Source: Fictibacillus sp. b24 (GTDB taxonomy: Bacteria > Bacillota > Bacilli > Bacillales > Fictibacillaceae). From it: a stretch of 64,000 nt of DNA. This document shows, in pieces, positions 31,799-40,717 of the stretch (positions are counted from its first letter, which is position 1; the number at the start of each line of letters is the position of its first letter). The notes beneath the pieces are model-generated. The model was not told the origin of the DNA. It made no database searches and worked only from the letters and a program-made list of their open reading frames with translations. Both the position numbers and the translations under genes were made by a program. Location of the stretch: assembly GCF_030348825.1 (NCBI RefSeq), contig NZ_JAUCES010000005.1, forward strand, positions 496,001 through 560,000, in the 5' to 3' direction.

Positions 31799-32683
31799 AT
31801 GAAAAAAGTAAAAAAGGCTATCATACCGGCAGCAGGATTAGGGACCCGTTTTCTGCCGGCAACAAAAGCTATGCCTAAAGAGATGCTGCCAATCGTAGAC
31901 AAGCCGACTATCCAGTACATTGTGGAAGAGGCAATCGAATCGGGCATCGAAGACATCATTATTGTAACAGGTAAAGGGAAACGAGCGATTGAAGATCATT
32001 TTGACCATGCCTTCGAACTCGAACAGAACTTGTTTGAAAAGGGTAAATTCGAACTGCTTGAGAAGGTCAAGCACACTTCAAATTTAGTCGATATACATTA
32101 TATTCGTCAGAAAGAACCAAAAGGTTTGGGTCATGCTGTAAATTGTGCAAAAAAATTTATTGGAGATGAGCCTTTTGCCGTACTACTTGGAGATGACATC
32201 GTACAAGCAGACAAGCCTTGTTTAAAGCAACTGATTGAAAGATACGAGGAAACAACCGCATCAATTATTGGGGTTCAGCAAGTTCCAGAGAACGAGACTC
32301 ATCGTTATGGAATTATAGAACCATCAAGTTCTTTTAATAACTTGTATGGAGTTAAAAACTTTGTTGAAAAGCCTAAGGAAGGAACGGCTCCATCAAATCT
32401 TGCTATCATGGGTCGCTATATTTTAACACCAGAAATCTTTCAATATTTAGATGAACAAAAAACCGGTGCTGGTGGGGAAATTCAATTAACTGACGCTATT
32501 CAAAAATTAAATAAATTCCAAAGAGTATTTGCGTACGACTTCGAAGGTAAACGGTATGATGTTGGGGAAAAGTTAGGGTTTATAATGACGTCGGTAGAAT
32601 TTGCATTAAAAGATAAAGATCTTAATAAGCAGTTGCTGCAAGATCTTGAACGATTACTAGAAGAATTAAAGGTAATAAGCTAA
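31799..32683 (+). CDS. gtaB: UTP-glucose-1-phosphate uridylyltransferase (copy 2)
   Basis: A 294-residue enzyme nearly identical in its first 80 residues to the copy at 22474. It has [75 protein letters not shown] and [18 protein letters not shown] lies 13 nt before the ATG, a rather long spacing. It makes UDP-glucose, the precursor for UDP-galactose (GalE at 43511) and hence UDP-galactofuranose (Glf at 35104). The gene closes the kinase/phosphatase block; a 430-bp gap separates it from the sugar transferase genes. Confidence 0.95.
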   Translation: MKKVKKAIIPAAGLGTRFLPATKAMPKEMLPIVDKPTIQYIVEEAIESGIEDIIIVTGKGKRAIEDHFDHAFELEQNLFEKGKFELLEKVKHTSNLVDIHYIRQKEPKGLGHAVNCAKKFIGDEPFAVLLGDDIVQADKPCLKQLIERYEETTASIIGVQQVPENETHRYGIIEPSSSFNNLYGVKNFVEKPKEGTAPSNLAIMGRYILTPEIFQYLDEQKTGAGGEIQLTDAIQKLNKFQRVFAYDFEGKRYDVGEKLGFIMTSVEFALKDKDLNKQLLQDLERLLEELKVIS

Positions 32684-33117
32684 TTCGTTTCGGGTGCGAC
32701 CGCCTTTTAAGGAAGTCCCGCTACGGTTCATGAAAATAGAAATTTGAGGAAAGTGTACGAGGAAGTACGCTTTCCATAATGTTACAAGAGTTGGAATAAT
32801 GGTCCAGTTCACGCTTTTTTTTTTTGCTGTTGTTAAGTATCTGGCCAAATATTTTAGTTTGCAAGAAATAATATTCGTTGTTCTGTTTATGTGTTGAAAT
32901 GAGTGTCGTATTTTGAAAACGGTGAACAGGGTGATAAATTCAATCAGTTGGTTTATGTAGATAAACAGATAGCTATATATAAGAAATGAAGTTTATTAAA
33001 GTGTACGAATGACTTTTTATTTAATACTAGAATTATAATTAGACAATGGTCTTCTCAGAAATTAAACACTAATTTATATTGAAATAATTTTTTGTAAAGG
33101 AAGGCTGGTGGAGAGAA
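32684..33117. other. Intergenic region with hairpin and T-run
   Basis: No convincing gene in 434 bp. GGAAAGTGTAC (32750-32760) pairs with GTACGCTTTCC (32765-32775). A run of 11 T (32815-32825) may mark the end of the upstream transcript. The right part is very AT-rich with a TATAAT at about 33035-33040 but no clear -35. Composition drops sharply here, marking the left border of the AT-rich polymer-specific block. Confidence 0.5.
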
Positions 33118-33804
33118 TTGGCTGTGACATCGTCTAATAAATCAAACGCTGCACAAAATGTAAGGAATAACCCTTTTCATCATTTAGAAGTTGATGGGGA
33201 TAAGTATTACTTATTTAATAAAAGATTAATAGATATATTATCAGCGATTATAGGGATAGTTTTATTATCTCCTATATTTTTACTTGTTGCACTAACTATA
33301 AAATTAGAAGATCGAAATGGACCTATTTTCTTTAAACAAGTCCGCGTGGGTAAAGATGGAAATGAATTCAATATGTACAAATTTCGTTCAATGGTATCAA
33401 ATGCTGAAGATAAACTTCAGGATTTATTGGAATATAATGAAGTTGCAGGTCCAATGTTTAAGATGAGATATGACCCACGTATAACAAGAGTTGGAATGTT
33501 TATTAGGAAGACAAGTATTGATGAATTACCTCAATTTTTTAATGTGCTTAAAGGAGAAATGAGTTTAGTTGGCCCTAGGCCACCATTGCCTAGGGAAGTG
33601 AAATTGTATACCGATTATGATAAGCAGAGATTAGCGGTAATTCCTGGTTGTACTGGATTGTGGCAAGTTAGTGGCCGAAACTCACTAGGTTTTGAGCAAA
33701 TGGTTGAATTAGATTTGAAATACATCTCTAAAAGAAATCTAGCCTTAGATTTAATAATTATATTTAAAACCATTGCTGTTGTATTTGGGAAAAACGCTTA
33801 TTAA
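33118..33804 (+). CDS. Initiating sugar-phosphate transferase (undecaprenyl-phosphate, polyprenol type)
   Basis: A 228-residue bacterial sugar transferase. It has one N-terminal membrane helix (LIDILSAIIGIVLLSPIFLLVALTIKL), then the catalytic core GPIFFKQVRVGKDGNEFNMYKFRSM, RKTSIDELPQFFNVLKGEMS, VGPRPP and IPGCTGLWQVSGRN. It transfers a sugar-1-phosphate from a UDP-sugar to undecaprenyl phosphate and so starts each repeat unit at the inner membrane face. The start is TTG 33118 close to GTGGAGAG; GTG 33124 is an alternative. It is the first gene of the AT-rich block. The sugar cannot be predicted safely; galactose or glucose is common for this subgroup. Confidence 0.92.
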   Translation: MAVTSSNKSNAAQNVRNNPFHHLEVDGDKYYLFNKRLIDILSAIIGIVLLSPIFLLVALTIKLEDRNGPIFFKQVRVGKDGNEFNMYKFRSMVSNAEDKLQDLLEYNEVAGPMFKMRYDPRITRVGMFIRKTSIDELPQFFNVLKGEMSLVGPRPPLPREVKLYTDYDKQRLAVIPGCTGLWQVSGRNSLGFEQMVELDLKYISKRNLALDLIIIFKTIAVVFGKNAY

Positions 33805-33888
33805 TAAAAGAATTAAGTGGAAATTAATAAGTGGATATAAATAATATTCTTATTTGCAAACAAATAAGAGTGTAAAGGGGTAAAAGTT

Positions 33889-35007
33889 TTGAGTGAAGTT
33901 AATCGAGTTGGAGTAGTTATTGGAAAGTGGATAAACTATGGTGTGGAGACCTTAGTGTTTAATTGTTATCGACATGTTGACAAGGAAAAAATTCAATTTG
34001 ACTTTATTATAGATGAAGATTCTGTTGGCATACCACGTGATGAAATCGAATCAATGGGTGGTCGAGTAATTATTGTTCCTCCATATCAAAAAATAAATAA
34101 ATATATATCTGAATTAACTAAGTTGTTTAAAAAAAATAAATATAAAATTGTTCATGCTCACATTAGTACTCTTTCCGTATTTCCCTTATATGCAGCTAAA
34201 AAAGCTGGGGTGCCAATTCGAATAGCTCATTGCCATACAACTGCAGGTAAGGGTGAAGTCTTTAAAAATATTATGAAATACTCATTAAGACCTTTATCAA
34301 AAATCTTTCCCACACATTTAGCAGCTAGTTCTAGACTTGGTGGTGAGTGGCTTTTTGGAAATGGTTGTTTTGAGACTTATGACATGTATTATTTACCTGT
34401 TGCAAGGGATGTGGAAACATTCACTTATAATAAAAAGGTGAGAGATACCGTCCGTACGGAATTGGGAATAAACAATAAATTTGCGATTGGACATTTTGGG
34501 AGATTTGTGGCACAAAAAAACCATTCTTTTTTAATTGATGTATTTAAAGAAATTAAATCCATAGAACCTAATGCTGTATTATTGTTAGCTGGTGATGGTG
34601 AATTGTTAAATGAAACAAAGGAGAAAGTTTCTAATCTTAATTTGACAAATTCAGTACAGTTCTTAGGAAAAAGAAATGATGTTGCCCAACTGTATCAAGC
34701 GTTAGACGTGTTTGTTCTTCCTTCTTTATATGAAGGGGTTCCAGGAGTTGGAATAGAAGCTCAATCAGCGGGATTACCGTTTGTTTTTTCTGATACTATT
34801 ACTGAAGAAGTTAGAATTCTCGATACATCTAAGAGATTGTCCTTTAAGGACGGTGTGAAGCAATGGGCTGAAATTATTGTGAGTCTAAAAGGGGCTACAA
34901 GGGAAAATAAAATTAAAGAAATGACAGAGGCTGGTTATAACATAAAAGCAGCAGCGAAAAATTTACAGCAATATTATATGACATCTATTGAAAAAAATAA
35001 TAAATAA
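33889..35007 (+). CDS. Glycosyltransferase family 4 (GT-B, EpsF-like)
   Basis: A 372-residue GT-B enzyme from TTG 33889 after AAGGGG. The N-terminal acceptor domain contains GVETLVFNCYRHVDKEKIQFDF and HAHISTLSVFPLYAAKKAGV. The C-terminal nucleotide-sugar domain contains IGHFGRFVAQKNHSFLIDVF, LLLAGDGELL, FLGKRNDVAQLYQALDVFVLPSLYEGVPGVGIEAQ with the Glu-x7-Glu motif, and GLPFVFSDTI. This is close to EpsF and other retaining transferases of biofilm and capsule loci. It extends the lipid-linked repeat unit in the cytoplasm. The donor is unknown; UDP-Gal, UDP-Glc or UDP-GlcNAc are all possible. Confidence 0.9.
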   Translation: MSEVNRVGVVIGKWINYGVETLVFNCYRHVDKEKIQFDFIIDEDSVGIPRDEIESMGGRVIIVPPYQKINKYISELTKLFKKNKYKIVHAHISTLSVFPLYAAKKAGVPIRIAHCHTTAGKGEVFKNIMKYSLRPLSKIFPTHLAASSRLGGEWLFGNGCFETYDMYYLPVARDVETFTYNKKVRDTVRTELGINNKFAIGHFGRFVAQKNHSFLIDVFKEIKSIEPNAVLLLAGDGELLNETKEKVSNLNLTNSVQFLGKRNDVAQLYQALDVFVLPSLYEGVPGVGIEAQSAGLPFVFSDTITEEVRILDTSKRLSFKDGVKQWAEIIVSLKGATRENKIKEMTEAGYNIKAAAKNLQQYYMTSIEKNNK

Positions 35008-35103
35008 CTTGTTCAGTTTAATATATATCCTTACTATTACTCTATCAATATTGTCATGAGGAGATAATAGCAGAATCTAACTAATTGTAAGGGGGAGTAT
35101 TTA

Positions 35104-36234
35104 ATGTACGATTATTTAATCGTTGGTGCAGGATTATTCGGTGCAACATTCGCATATGAAGCAAATAAAAGAGGAAAAAAATGTTTAGTTATTGATAGGA
35201 GAAATCATATTGGGGGCAATATTTATTGTGAGGATATTGAAGGTATAAATGTTCATAAATATGGTGCTCATATCTTTCATACAAATAATAAAGAGATATG
35301 GGATTACGTCAATCAGTTTACAGAATTTAATGGTTATATAAACTCACCTATAGCAAATTATCAGGGGCAAATATATAACCTCCCTTTTAATATGAATACC
35401 TTTAATAAACTCTGGGGAGTTATAACACCTCAACAAGCAAAAGAAAAAATCGAAGAGCAAAAACTTAATGCCGGTATAACGCAACCTAAAAATTTGGAAG
35501 AACAGGCTATCTCACTTGTTGGAACTGACATCTATGAAAAGCTAATAAAAGGTTATACAGAAAAACAATGGGGGAGACCTGCAAATGAATTGCCAGATTT
35601 TATCATTAAAAGGTTACCGGTAAGGTTTACTTATGATAACAACTATTTCAATGATAAATTCCAAGGTATTCCAGTTGGGGGATATACGAGAATAATAGAA
35701 AAAATGTTAGAAGGAAGTGAAGTGAAATTAGGGGTTGATTATTTTAAAGAAAGAGAAGAATTGAGTAAGACAAGCCGAAAAATAGTTTTTACAGGTATGA
35801 TTGACGAATTTTATAATTATGAATTCGGTGTATTAGAATATAGAAGTTTACGATTTGAAACAGAATTAATAGATAACGAAAACTTTCAAGGGAATGCGGT
35901 TGTAAACTATACGGATCCTGAGACGCCGTACACAAGAATTATTGAACATAAACACTTTGAGTTTGGGAATCAGGAGAAAACAGTTATTACAAAGGAACAT
36001 CCAACAGAATGGGAAAAAGGTGATGAACCTTACTATCCTATAAACGATCAAAAGAATACAGAGTTATTCAGAAAATATAAAGAATTAGCTGAAATTGAAG
36101 AAAATGTAATCTTTGGGGGTAGGCTGGCTAATTATAAATATTATGATATGCATCAAATTATAGCCTCGGCATTAAATTGCGTTAATAAAGAATTACAAAA
36201 AAATAACAAAGTACTGCAAAATGAAAATCAGTGA
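35104..36234 (+). CDS. glf: UDP-galactopyranose mutase
   Basis: A 376-residue flavoenzyme converting UDP-galactopyranose to UDP-galactofuranose. It has the FAD-binding motif DYLIVGAGLFGATFAYE at the N-terminus, RRNHIGGNIY, KYGAHIFHTNN, YTEKQWGRPANELP near residue 155, VGGYTRIIEKML and TRIIEHKHFE. The length fits bacterial Glf (about 370-390). AAGGGGGAG lies 8 nt before the ATG. Its substrate can be made by the two GtaB/GalE pairs in the window. Presence of Glf shows that the polymer of this locus contains galactofuranose, a sugar typical of variable surface polysaccharides. Confidence 0.96.
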   Translation: MYDYLIVGAGLFGATFAYEANKRGKKCLVIDRRNHIGGNIYCEDIEGINVHKYGAHIFHTNNKEIWDYVNQFTEFNGYINSPIANYQGQIYNLPFNMNTFNKLWGVITPQQAKEKIEEQKLNAGITQPKNLEEQAISLVGTDIYEKLIKGYTEKQWGRPANELPDFIIKRLPVRFTYDNNYFNDKFQGIPVGGYTRIIEKMLEGSEVKLGVDYFKEREELSKTSRKIVFTGMIDEFYNYEFGVLEYRSLRFETELIDNENFQGNAVVNYTDPETPYTRIIEHKHFEFGNQEKTVITKEHPTEWEKGDEPYYPINDQKNTELFRKYKELAEIEENVIFGGRLANYKYYDMHQIIASALNCVNKELQKNNKVLQNENQ

Positions 36235-36300
36235 ATAAGCCGGAGAATAATTAGTAAGTGACGTATGCTTTGATATTTAATTTAAAATTTTAATCCCACC

Positions 36301-36402
36301 CTTTTTTGTGGGTTATTGTATCTTGAAGATGCCATTAAGGTTTTAATAGACAACTATGATCAGGATGTAAAACGTAAGACGCAAATAAGATTATTTATAT
36401 AG
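36301..36402 (+). pseudogene. Possible gene remnant before polymerase gene
   Basis: Within the 310-bp gap after glf a short frame reads LEDAIKVLIDNYDQDVKRKT and continues to a TAG at 36400, with coding-like amino-acid composition but no start or ribosome site. It looks like the last codons of a lost gene. The source is not recognised, so this is a weak call. Confidence 0.3.
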
Positions 36403-36545
36403 TGTTGATTGGTACTAGAAATCTGTTATGAAAAAAATCAAATAATATTTTCCATTGAATTACTTTAATTATTTTGTATTGAAAATTAATTATACTTTAT
36501 AGACATCTCTATGTCCTTACTTCAGATAGGAGGTGAACGTTACTA

Positions 36546-37784
36546 ATGAAGTTTGATATTAAATTTAACCCTAAAGAAACGCGCAAATCATTTCTATATT
36601 CACTCGTACTATTAGCATTTTTAAAACCTGATTCTTTGTCATATTTAGGATTATCATGGCTTGATACTTTGTTGATTGTATTAAACGGTCCTATAATAAT
36701 TTATTTAGCTTTGTTACTACTGATGAGAAAATATAAAATAAGTGCAATATCAACTTGTATTATATGTTTATTCCTGTCATTAACATTGTCGACAATCCTA
36801 GTTTCTAAAGATTATTTAACACTTATAAAAACTGCTGGTCCAGCTATTGCAATCTGTATGTTTACGGATTATGCTCTTCAAAATAACCCGAAATTGTATC
36901 TCAAAACTACTGCTAAATTTTTAGGTGTTTTATATTTTCTTAACTTCATTACTATATTGTTGTATTATCCCGAAGGAATGTATCAAACAGAGTATGTTGT
37001 TGGAGATACTTATTTAATGGGGTTTGACAATAGTATGATATATAACTTATTACCACTTTGTTGTTTTTCAATACTTTATTCTTTCGTTATTAAAAATAAG
37101 ATATTTTCAAAGAGTTCGTTGTCTATTCTTGCATTAATGCTGGTATCTGTAATATATGTAAAAACTGGAACAGGGATGATACAGGCTGTTACATTCATAC
37201 TTTTGATTCTTTTTGTTAATTATAGAATGTTTAAAAAATTATTAAGACCAGCGATCTTTTTCGCTTTTTTTTATGTAAGTACTTTTCTATTAACAGTATT
37301 TCGAATACAAGATTATTTTGCTGATTTTATTATAGGAGTTATGGGCAAAGACTTAACCTTTACTGGGCGCACGTTTCTTTGGGATTACGCAATATCCGTC
37401 ATACAAACAAATTATAATTTGTTAATCGGTATTGGAGCTGGGGGCAGAACTGTTCTTGGCCCAAACGGTCACGCTTATCCACATCCTCATTCTTTGCTTC
37501 TGGATTTTATGTACAAAGGTGGGATAATAATGCTGTTTTGCTTTATTTTTCTCACTATAATATTTATTTACAAATTTATCCACTCCCATTCTGATACAGT
37601 TAGAAAGATAATTCTTGTCACTATTTTTGTCTTCTTACTCGGCGAAATAGTAAATTCCACACAGTATAAAGTTTTCTTTTGGGCGACTTTTGTTTTGATT
37701 GGTTATAGTGACAGAATAGCTGCGTTACAAGGGGAGAAACAAATTAAAAATTACAGGCTGGATGGTGAGGCGAGGCTTGGGTAA
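36546..37784 (+). CDS. Polysaccharide polymerase (Wzy/O-antigen ligase-like)
   Basis: A 412-residue membrane protein with about ten to eleven hydrophobic segments and a long extracytoplasmic loop (~235-325). The loop region contains FTGRTFLWDYAISVIQTN, GIGAGGRT and YPHPHSLLLDFMYKGG, the His-containing pattern characteristic of the Wzy_C/O-antigen ligase superfamily. It would polymerise lipid-linked repeat units at the outer membrane face after flipping by the Wzx-type protein encoded next. AGGAGGTG lies about 8 nt before the ATG. Its 3' end overlaps the flippase gene. Sequence variability is typical for polymerases, so assignment rests on topology, motif and context. Confidence 0.85.
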   Translation: MKFDIKFNPKETRKSFLYSLVLLAFLKPDSLSYLGLSWLDTLLIVLNGPIIIYLALLLLMRKYKISAISTCIICLFLSLTLSTILVSKDYLTLIKTAGPAIAICMFTDYALQNNPKLYLKTTAKFLGVLYFLNFITILLYYPEGMYQTEYVVGDTYLMGFDNSMIYNLLPLCCFSILYSFVIKNKIFSKSSLSILALMLVSVIYVKTGTGMIQAVTFILLILFVNYRMFKKLLRPAIFFAFFYVSTFLLTVFRIQDYFADFIIGVMGKDLTFTGRTFLWDYAISVIQTNYNLLIGIGAGGRTVLGPNGHAYPHPHSLLLDFMYKGGIIMLFCFIFLTIIFIYKFIHSHSDTVRKIILVTIFVFLLGEIVNSTQYKVFFWATFVLIGYSDRIAALQGEKQIKNYRLDGEARLG

Positions 37785-39204
37785 GTCTTTATACAAAAAT
37801 TCAATATACTATATATTGTACCGTGTGATAAACGTTATCTATCCTCTGGTAACTGCAACGTACGTGTCTAGAATATTAAAACCTGAAGGTGTTGGAGAAA
37901 TTGCTGTAGCACAGACAGTTGTAATATTCTTAGTTGCTTGTGCTTCCCTTGGAATTCCAAACTATGGTGTTCGTGAAATAAGCAAGAGATCTACTAGAGC
38001 AGAGACAAGTATTTTGTTTTCAGAATTATTTATTACAAATTTTATTTCTACACTAATCATTAGCGTTTGTTACTATTCAATTGTTAATTCAACAGATTTT
38101 ATTGTAAATAAGGAATTATATAATATTTTAGGAATTATTATATTGTTAAATATAATAAATGTCGACTGGTTCTATCAAGGTAAAGAAGAGTTTAAATATA
38201 TTACATTACGAAGCTCCTTGATAAAATTCCTTTCTGTTTTTGCGATTTTTGCATTTGTTAAGAATGAAAATGATATTTTCACATATGCAACTATATTCGT
38301 TATGGCATACGTAGGGAATTACCTGTTTAATATTGTGAATTTAAGAAAATATGCTTATTTTACTTTGAAAGGTGTAAACCCTAAAAAGCACTTGAAATTT
38401 GTAGCTGTTCTTGCAATAACGTTTGTATCAAATGAGGTTTATGTAACCGTTGATACTGTTATGTTAGGCATAATGTCGGGTAATTCTGCTGTGGGGTATT
38501 ATTCTAATGCAATAAAATTGATAAATATTATTGTTAATGTTTGCTCCGCTATGGGAATTGCAGTCCTTCCCAAATTAAGCCGTATTAAATACGAAGGAGA
38601 AACTAGTAAATTTAATGTAATTATCAAAAAGGCGATTCAGGTTCTTTTATGGTTTACATTGCCCAGTATGGTTGGACTATGGTTAACAGCAGAATACATT
38701 ATTGCGATCCTCTTTGGGAAAAATTTTTATCCCTCTATAGATATTATGAAAATTTTATGTTTATTGGTACTATTAAAAAGTTTTTCTAATCTTTTTTTAC
38801 AAGTATTGTTAAGTGTTAACAAAGATACAGCGGCTACTAAAGTTTATTTTAGTGCAATGATTTTTAACATATCACTAAATTCATTGCTTATCCCTATTTA
38901 CAGTGGGATAGGAGCTGCTATAGCCTCTGTTATGAGTGAATTATTTATTTGTATTGCTTTATTAATTATGGTGAAAAAGGATTTAAATGTTAAAATTGGA
39001 AAGATGTATATAATAAGTTTGTCTGTTGCTCTAATTTCATTAATAATATCGGTTAAGGCGGTAGGTCTGTTGCAGATGAATCAATTTAATCAACTAATGA
39101 TTAGTATGGTTGTAGGTGCTGTCTCATATATGGTTGTATGTATAATTATGAAAAATGATGTGGTACAAATTCTTTTTGGTAGAATATATAATCGATATCT
39201 ATAA
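37762..39204 (+). CDS. Lipid-linked oligosaccharide flippase (Wzx type)
   Basis: A membrane protein of up to 480 residues with about twelve to fourteen transmembrane segments. The N-terminal signature KNSIYYILYRVINVIYPLVT and ATYVSRILKPEGVGEIAVAQ is that of RfbX/Wzx proteins in the MOP exporter superfamily. It would flip undecaprenyl-linked repeat units across the membrane. The start is uncertain: ATG 37762 overlaps the polymerase end by 23 bp, while TTG 37777 has a better-placed GTGAGG site and gives 475 residues. It is a neighbour of the polymerase, which completes a Wzy-dependent assembly route together with the Wzz-type regulator at 29385. Confidence 0.9.
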   Translation: MVRRGLGKSLYKNSIYYILYRVINVIYPLVTATYVSRILKPEGVGEIAVAQTVVIFLVACASLGIPNYGVREISKRSTRAETSILFSELFITNFISTLIISVCYYSIVNSTDFIVNKELYNILGIIILLNIINVDWFYQGKEEFKYITLRSSLIKFLSVFAIFAFVKNENDIFTYATIFVMAYVGNYLFNIVNLRKYAYFTLKGVNPKKHLKFVAVLAITFVSNEVYVTVDTVMLGIMSGNSAVGYYSNAIKLINIIVNVCSAMGIAVLPKLSRIKYEGETSKFNVIIKKAIQVLLWFTLPSMVGLWLTAEYIIAILFGKNFYPSIDIMKILCLLVLLKSFSNLFLQVLLSVNKDTAATKVYFSAMIFNISLNSLLIPIYSGIGAAIASVMSELFICIALLIMVKKDLNVKIGKMYIISLSVALISLIISVKAVGLLQMNQFNQLMISMVVGAVSYMVVCIIMKNDVVQILFGRIYNRYL

Positions 39205-39220
39205 GGTGGAGAAATTAAAT

Positions 39221-40042
39221 ATGTTATTAAGCGCAAATGCAAGAAGGAAAATATTGAAATTACCTTTTGCTCGTGAATTAAGTAACTGGATTGTTAATAT
39301 GAGTAATTCTTTCTTTTATTCCTCCTTGAATATTAAGGGGAATCATGCTGAGACTATTAAAAGTATTAAAAATACAGAACAAGGTAAACGGTGTTTTATA
39401 GTAGGGAATGGTCCTAGTCTGACATTTGAACAGTTGGAAAAGATTAAGCACGAAGATTGTTTTGGCGCCAATCGAGTATATAAGTTGTTCTCTGAAACTG
39501 ATTGGAGACCAAAATATTATGTGATACAAGACCCATATGATATGACTAAGGGTATTTATGAAAATTTAGACGTTCGATATTTGTTTGTCTCGGATTATTA
39601 TTGGAGGATGCATGGGATGGAGAATCCTAAAGCAATTTGTTATCACATAAAAAGGAAATTGCACCAAACAAAAGATTTGCCTTTTAGTGAAGAAATATCC
39701 AACTATGTTCAAGCTGCTGCTACGGTAACGTATTCAATGATCCAATTTGCTGTATATTTAGGTTATGATGAAATCTATTTGATTGGAATGGACCATACAT
39801 ATGCAAATATTACAGATGATAAAGGAAATATAATAAAAAGAAATGCTGTTAAGAATCATGCATTTAGTGATGAAAAACCAAATGAAGTAGTTGCTAACAT
39901 TGAATACATGGAGTGCGCATATTTGTCAGCAAAAGAATATTGTGACATGAAAAATATTAAAATATTTAATGCTACAGTCGGTGGAGAATTAGAAATTTTT
40001 AATCGTGTTAACTTTTGGAATCTATTCAAACCATCTAAGTAG
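39221..40042 (+). CDS. DUF115/Maf-like protein, candidate nonulosonate or other glycosyltransferase
   Basis: The start is ATG 39221, 8 nt after GGTGGAG; the frame is open upstream into the flippase gene but without a site. The 273-residue product has the nucleotide-binding-like motif GKRCFIVGNGPSLTFEQLEK and, later, IYLIGMDHTYAN, the pattern of DUF115 (MptE-like) proteins. The same domain forms the core of Maf transferases that add pseudaminic or legionaminic acid to flagellin, and it resembles GT42 sialyltransferases. Because nonulosonate activation genes follow at 40718-43417, this is the best candidate in the locus for the enzyme using the CMP-sugar. That assignment is inference from fold and context. 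Confidence 0.7.
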   Translation: MLLSANARRKILKLPFARELSNWIVNMSNSFFYSSLNIKGNHAETIKSIKNTEQGKRCFIVGNGPSLTFEQLEKIKHEDCFGANRVYKLFSETDWRPKYYVIQDPYDMTKGIYENLDVRYLFVSDYYWRMHGMENPKAICYHIKRKLHQTKDLPFSEEISNYVQAAATVTYSMIQFAVYLGYDEIYLIGMDHTYANITDDKGNIIKRNAVKNHAFSDEKPNEVVANIEYMECAYLSAKEYCDMKNIKIFNATVGGELEIFNRVNFWNLFKPSK

Positions 40043-40082
40043 TATTTAAATTAACTGTATTGTAAAGGAGACAATATGGGAA

Positions 40083-40508
40083 ATGGGAGTATTCAATAAA
40101 CTGTTGAAAAGCGGATTAACATCCAATTCTAACATAAAACGTAAATTGGTGACAGTAATAATGAAAGCATACTATTCAAGTGACATCTCACTAGATGCTT
40201 CAATTGCTGAAACGGTACATTTCTGTCACAGTGGCTTTGGAACTGTAATTAATCCGAAATCTATAATTGAAGAAAATGTTACGATTCAGCATCGCGTTAC
40301 AATTGGTGAAAAAAACCCCGGTGGTGGTGCCCCTTTAATTAAGAAAGGAAGCTATATTGGAGCAGGAGCTATAGTTTTGGGAGATATAATAATAGGTGAG
40401 AATTCAGTTATTGGTGCTGGATCTGTTGTAATTAACAGCATACCACCAAATTCTGTTGCAGTTGGATCTCCAGCTAAAATAGTTAGAAAAGTTGAAGGGG
40501 ATTTATAG
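40083..40508 (+). CDS. Left-handed beta-helix acyltransferase (CysE-like)
   Basis: A 141-residue short hexapeptide-repeat protein: repeated [LIV]-G-x4 turns appear in HFCHSGFGTVINPKSIIEENVT, IGEKNPGGGAP, KKGSYIGAGAIVLGDIIIGE and NSVIGAGSVVINSIPPNS, ending VGSPAKIVRKV. The His in TIQHRVTIGE probably serves as catalytic base. It is similar to serine acetyltransferase-type enzymes found in polysaccharide loci that O-acetylate sugars using acetyl-CoA. AAAGGAG lies 14 nt before the ATG. A 210-bp gap follows before the nonulosonate genes. The acceptor sugar is unknown. Confidence 0.85.
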   Translation: MGVFNKLLKSGLTSNSNIKRKLVTVIMKAYYSSDISLDASIAETVHFCHSGFGTVINPKSIIEENVTIQHRVTIGEKNPGGGAPLIKKGSYIGAGAIVLGDIIIGENSVIGAGSVVINSIPPNSVAVGSPAKIVRKVEGDL

Positions 40509-40717
40509 AGTATTACATGATGCAGTTGCTTACGTGTAAGTACCTAGAAATTAAAATGACGAAGCATGGTACCTAGAGTCAAGAAGTTAATGAGATTTTA
40601 TCACATATAACCAATTAAAGATAAATTTCTAGTTAAGATTTTTTAAAAATTAAAAGCAACTATTTTGTCAAACTGTAATATTGAGCAAAAAAGTAATGTC
40701 AAGAGGGATGGCGGAAA

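Noticed and set aside
32666-32848. Minus-strand frame of 60 codons after the second gtaB
   Set aside because: No ribosome site, overlaps the gtaB 3' end and reads through a poly-A/T tract.
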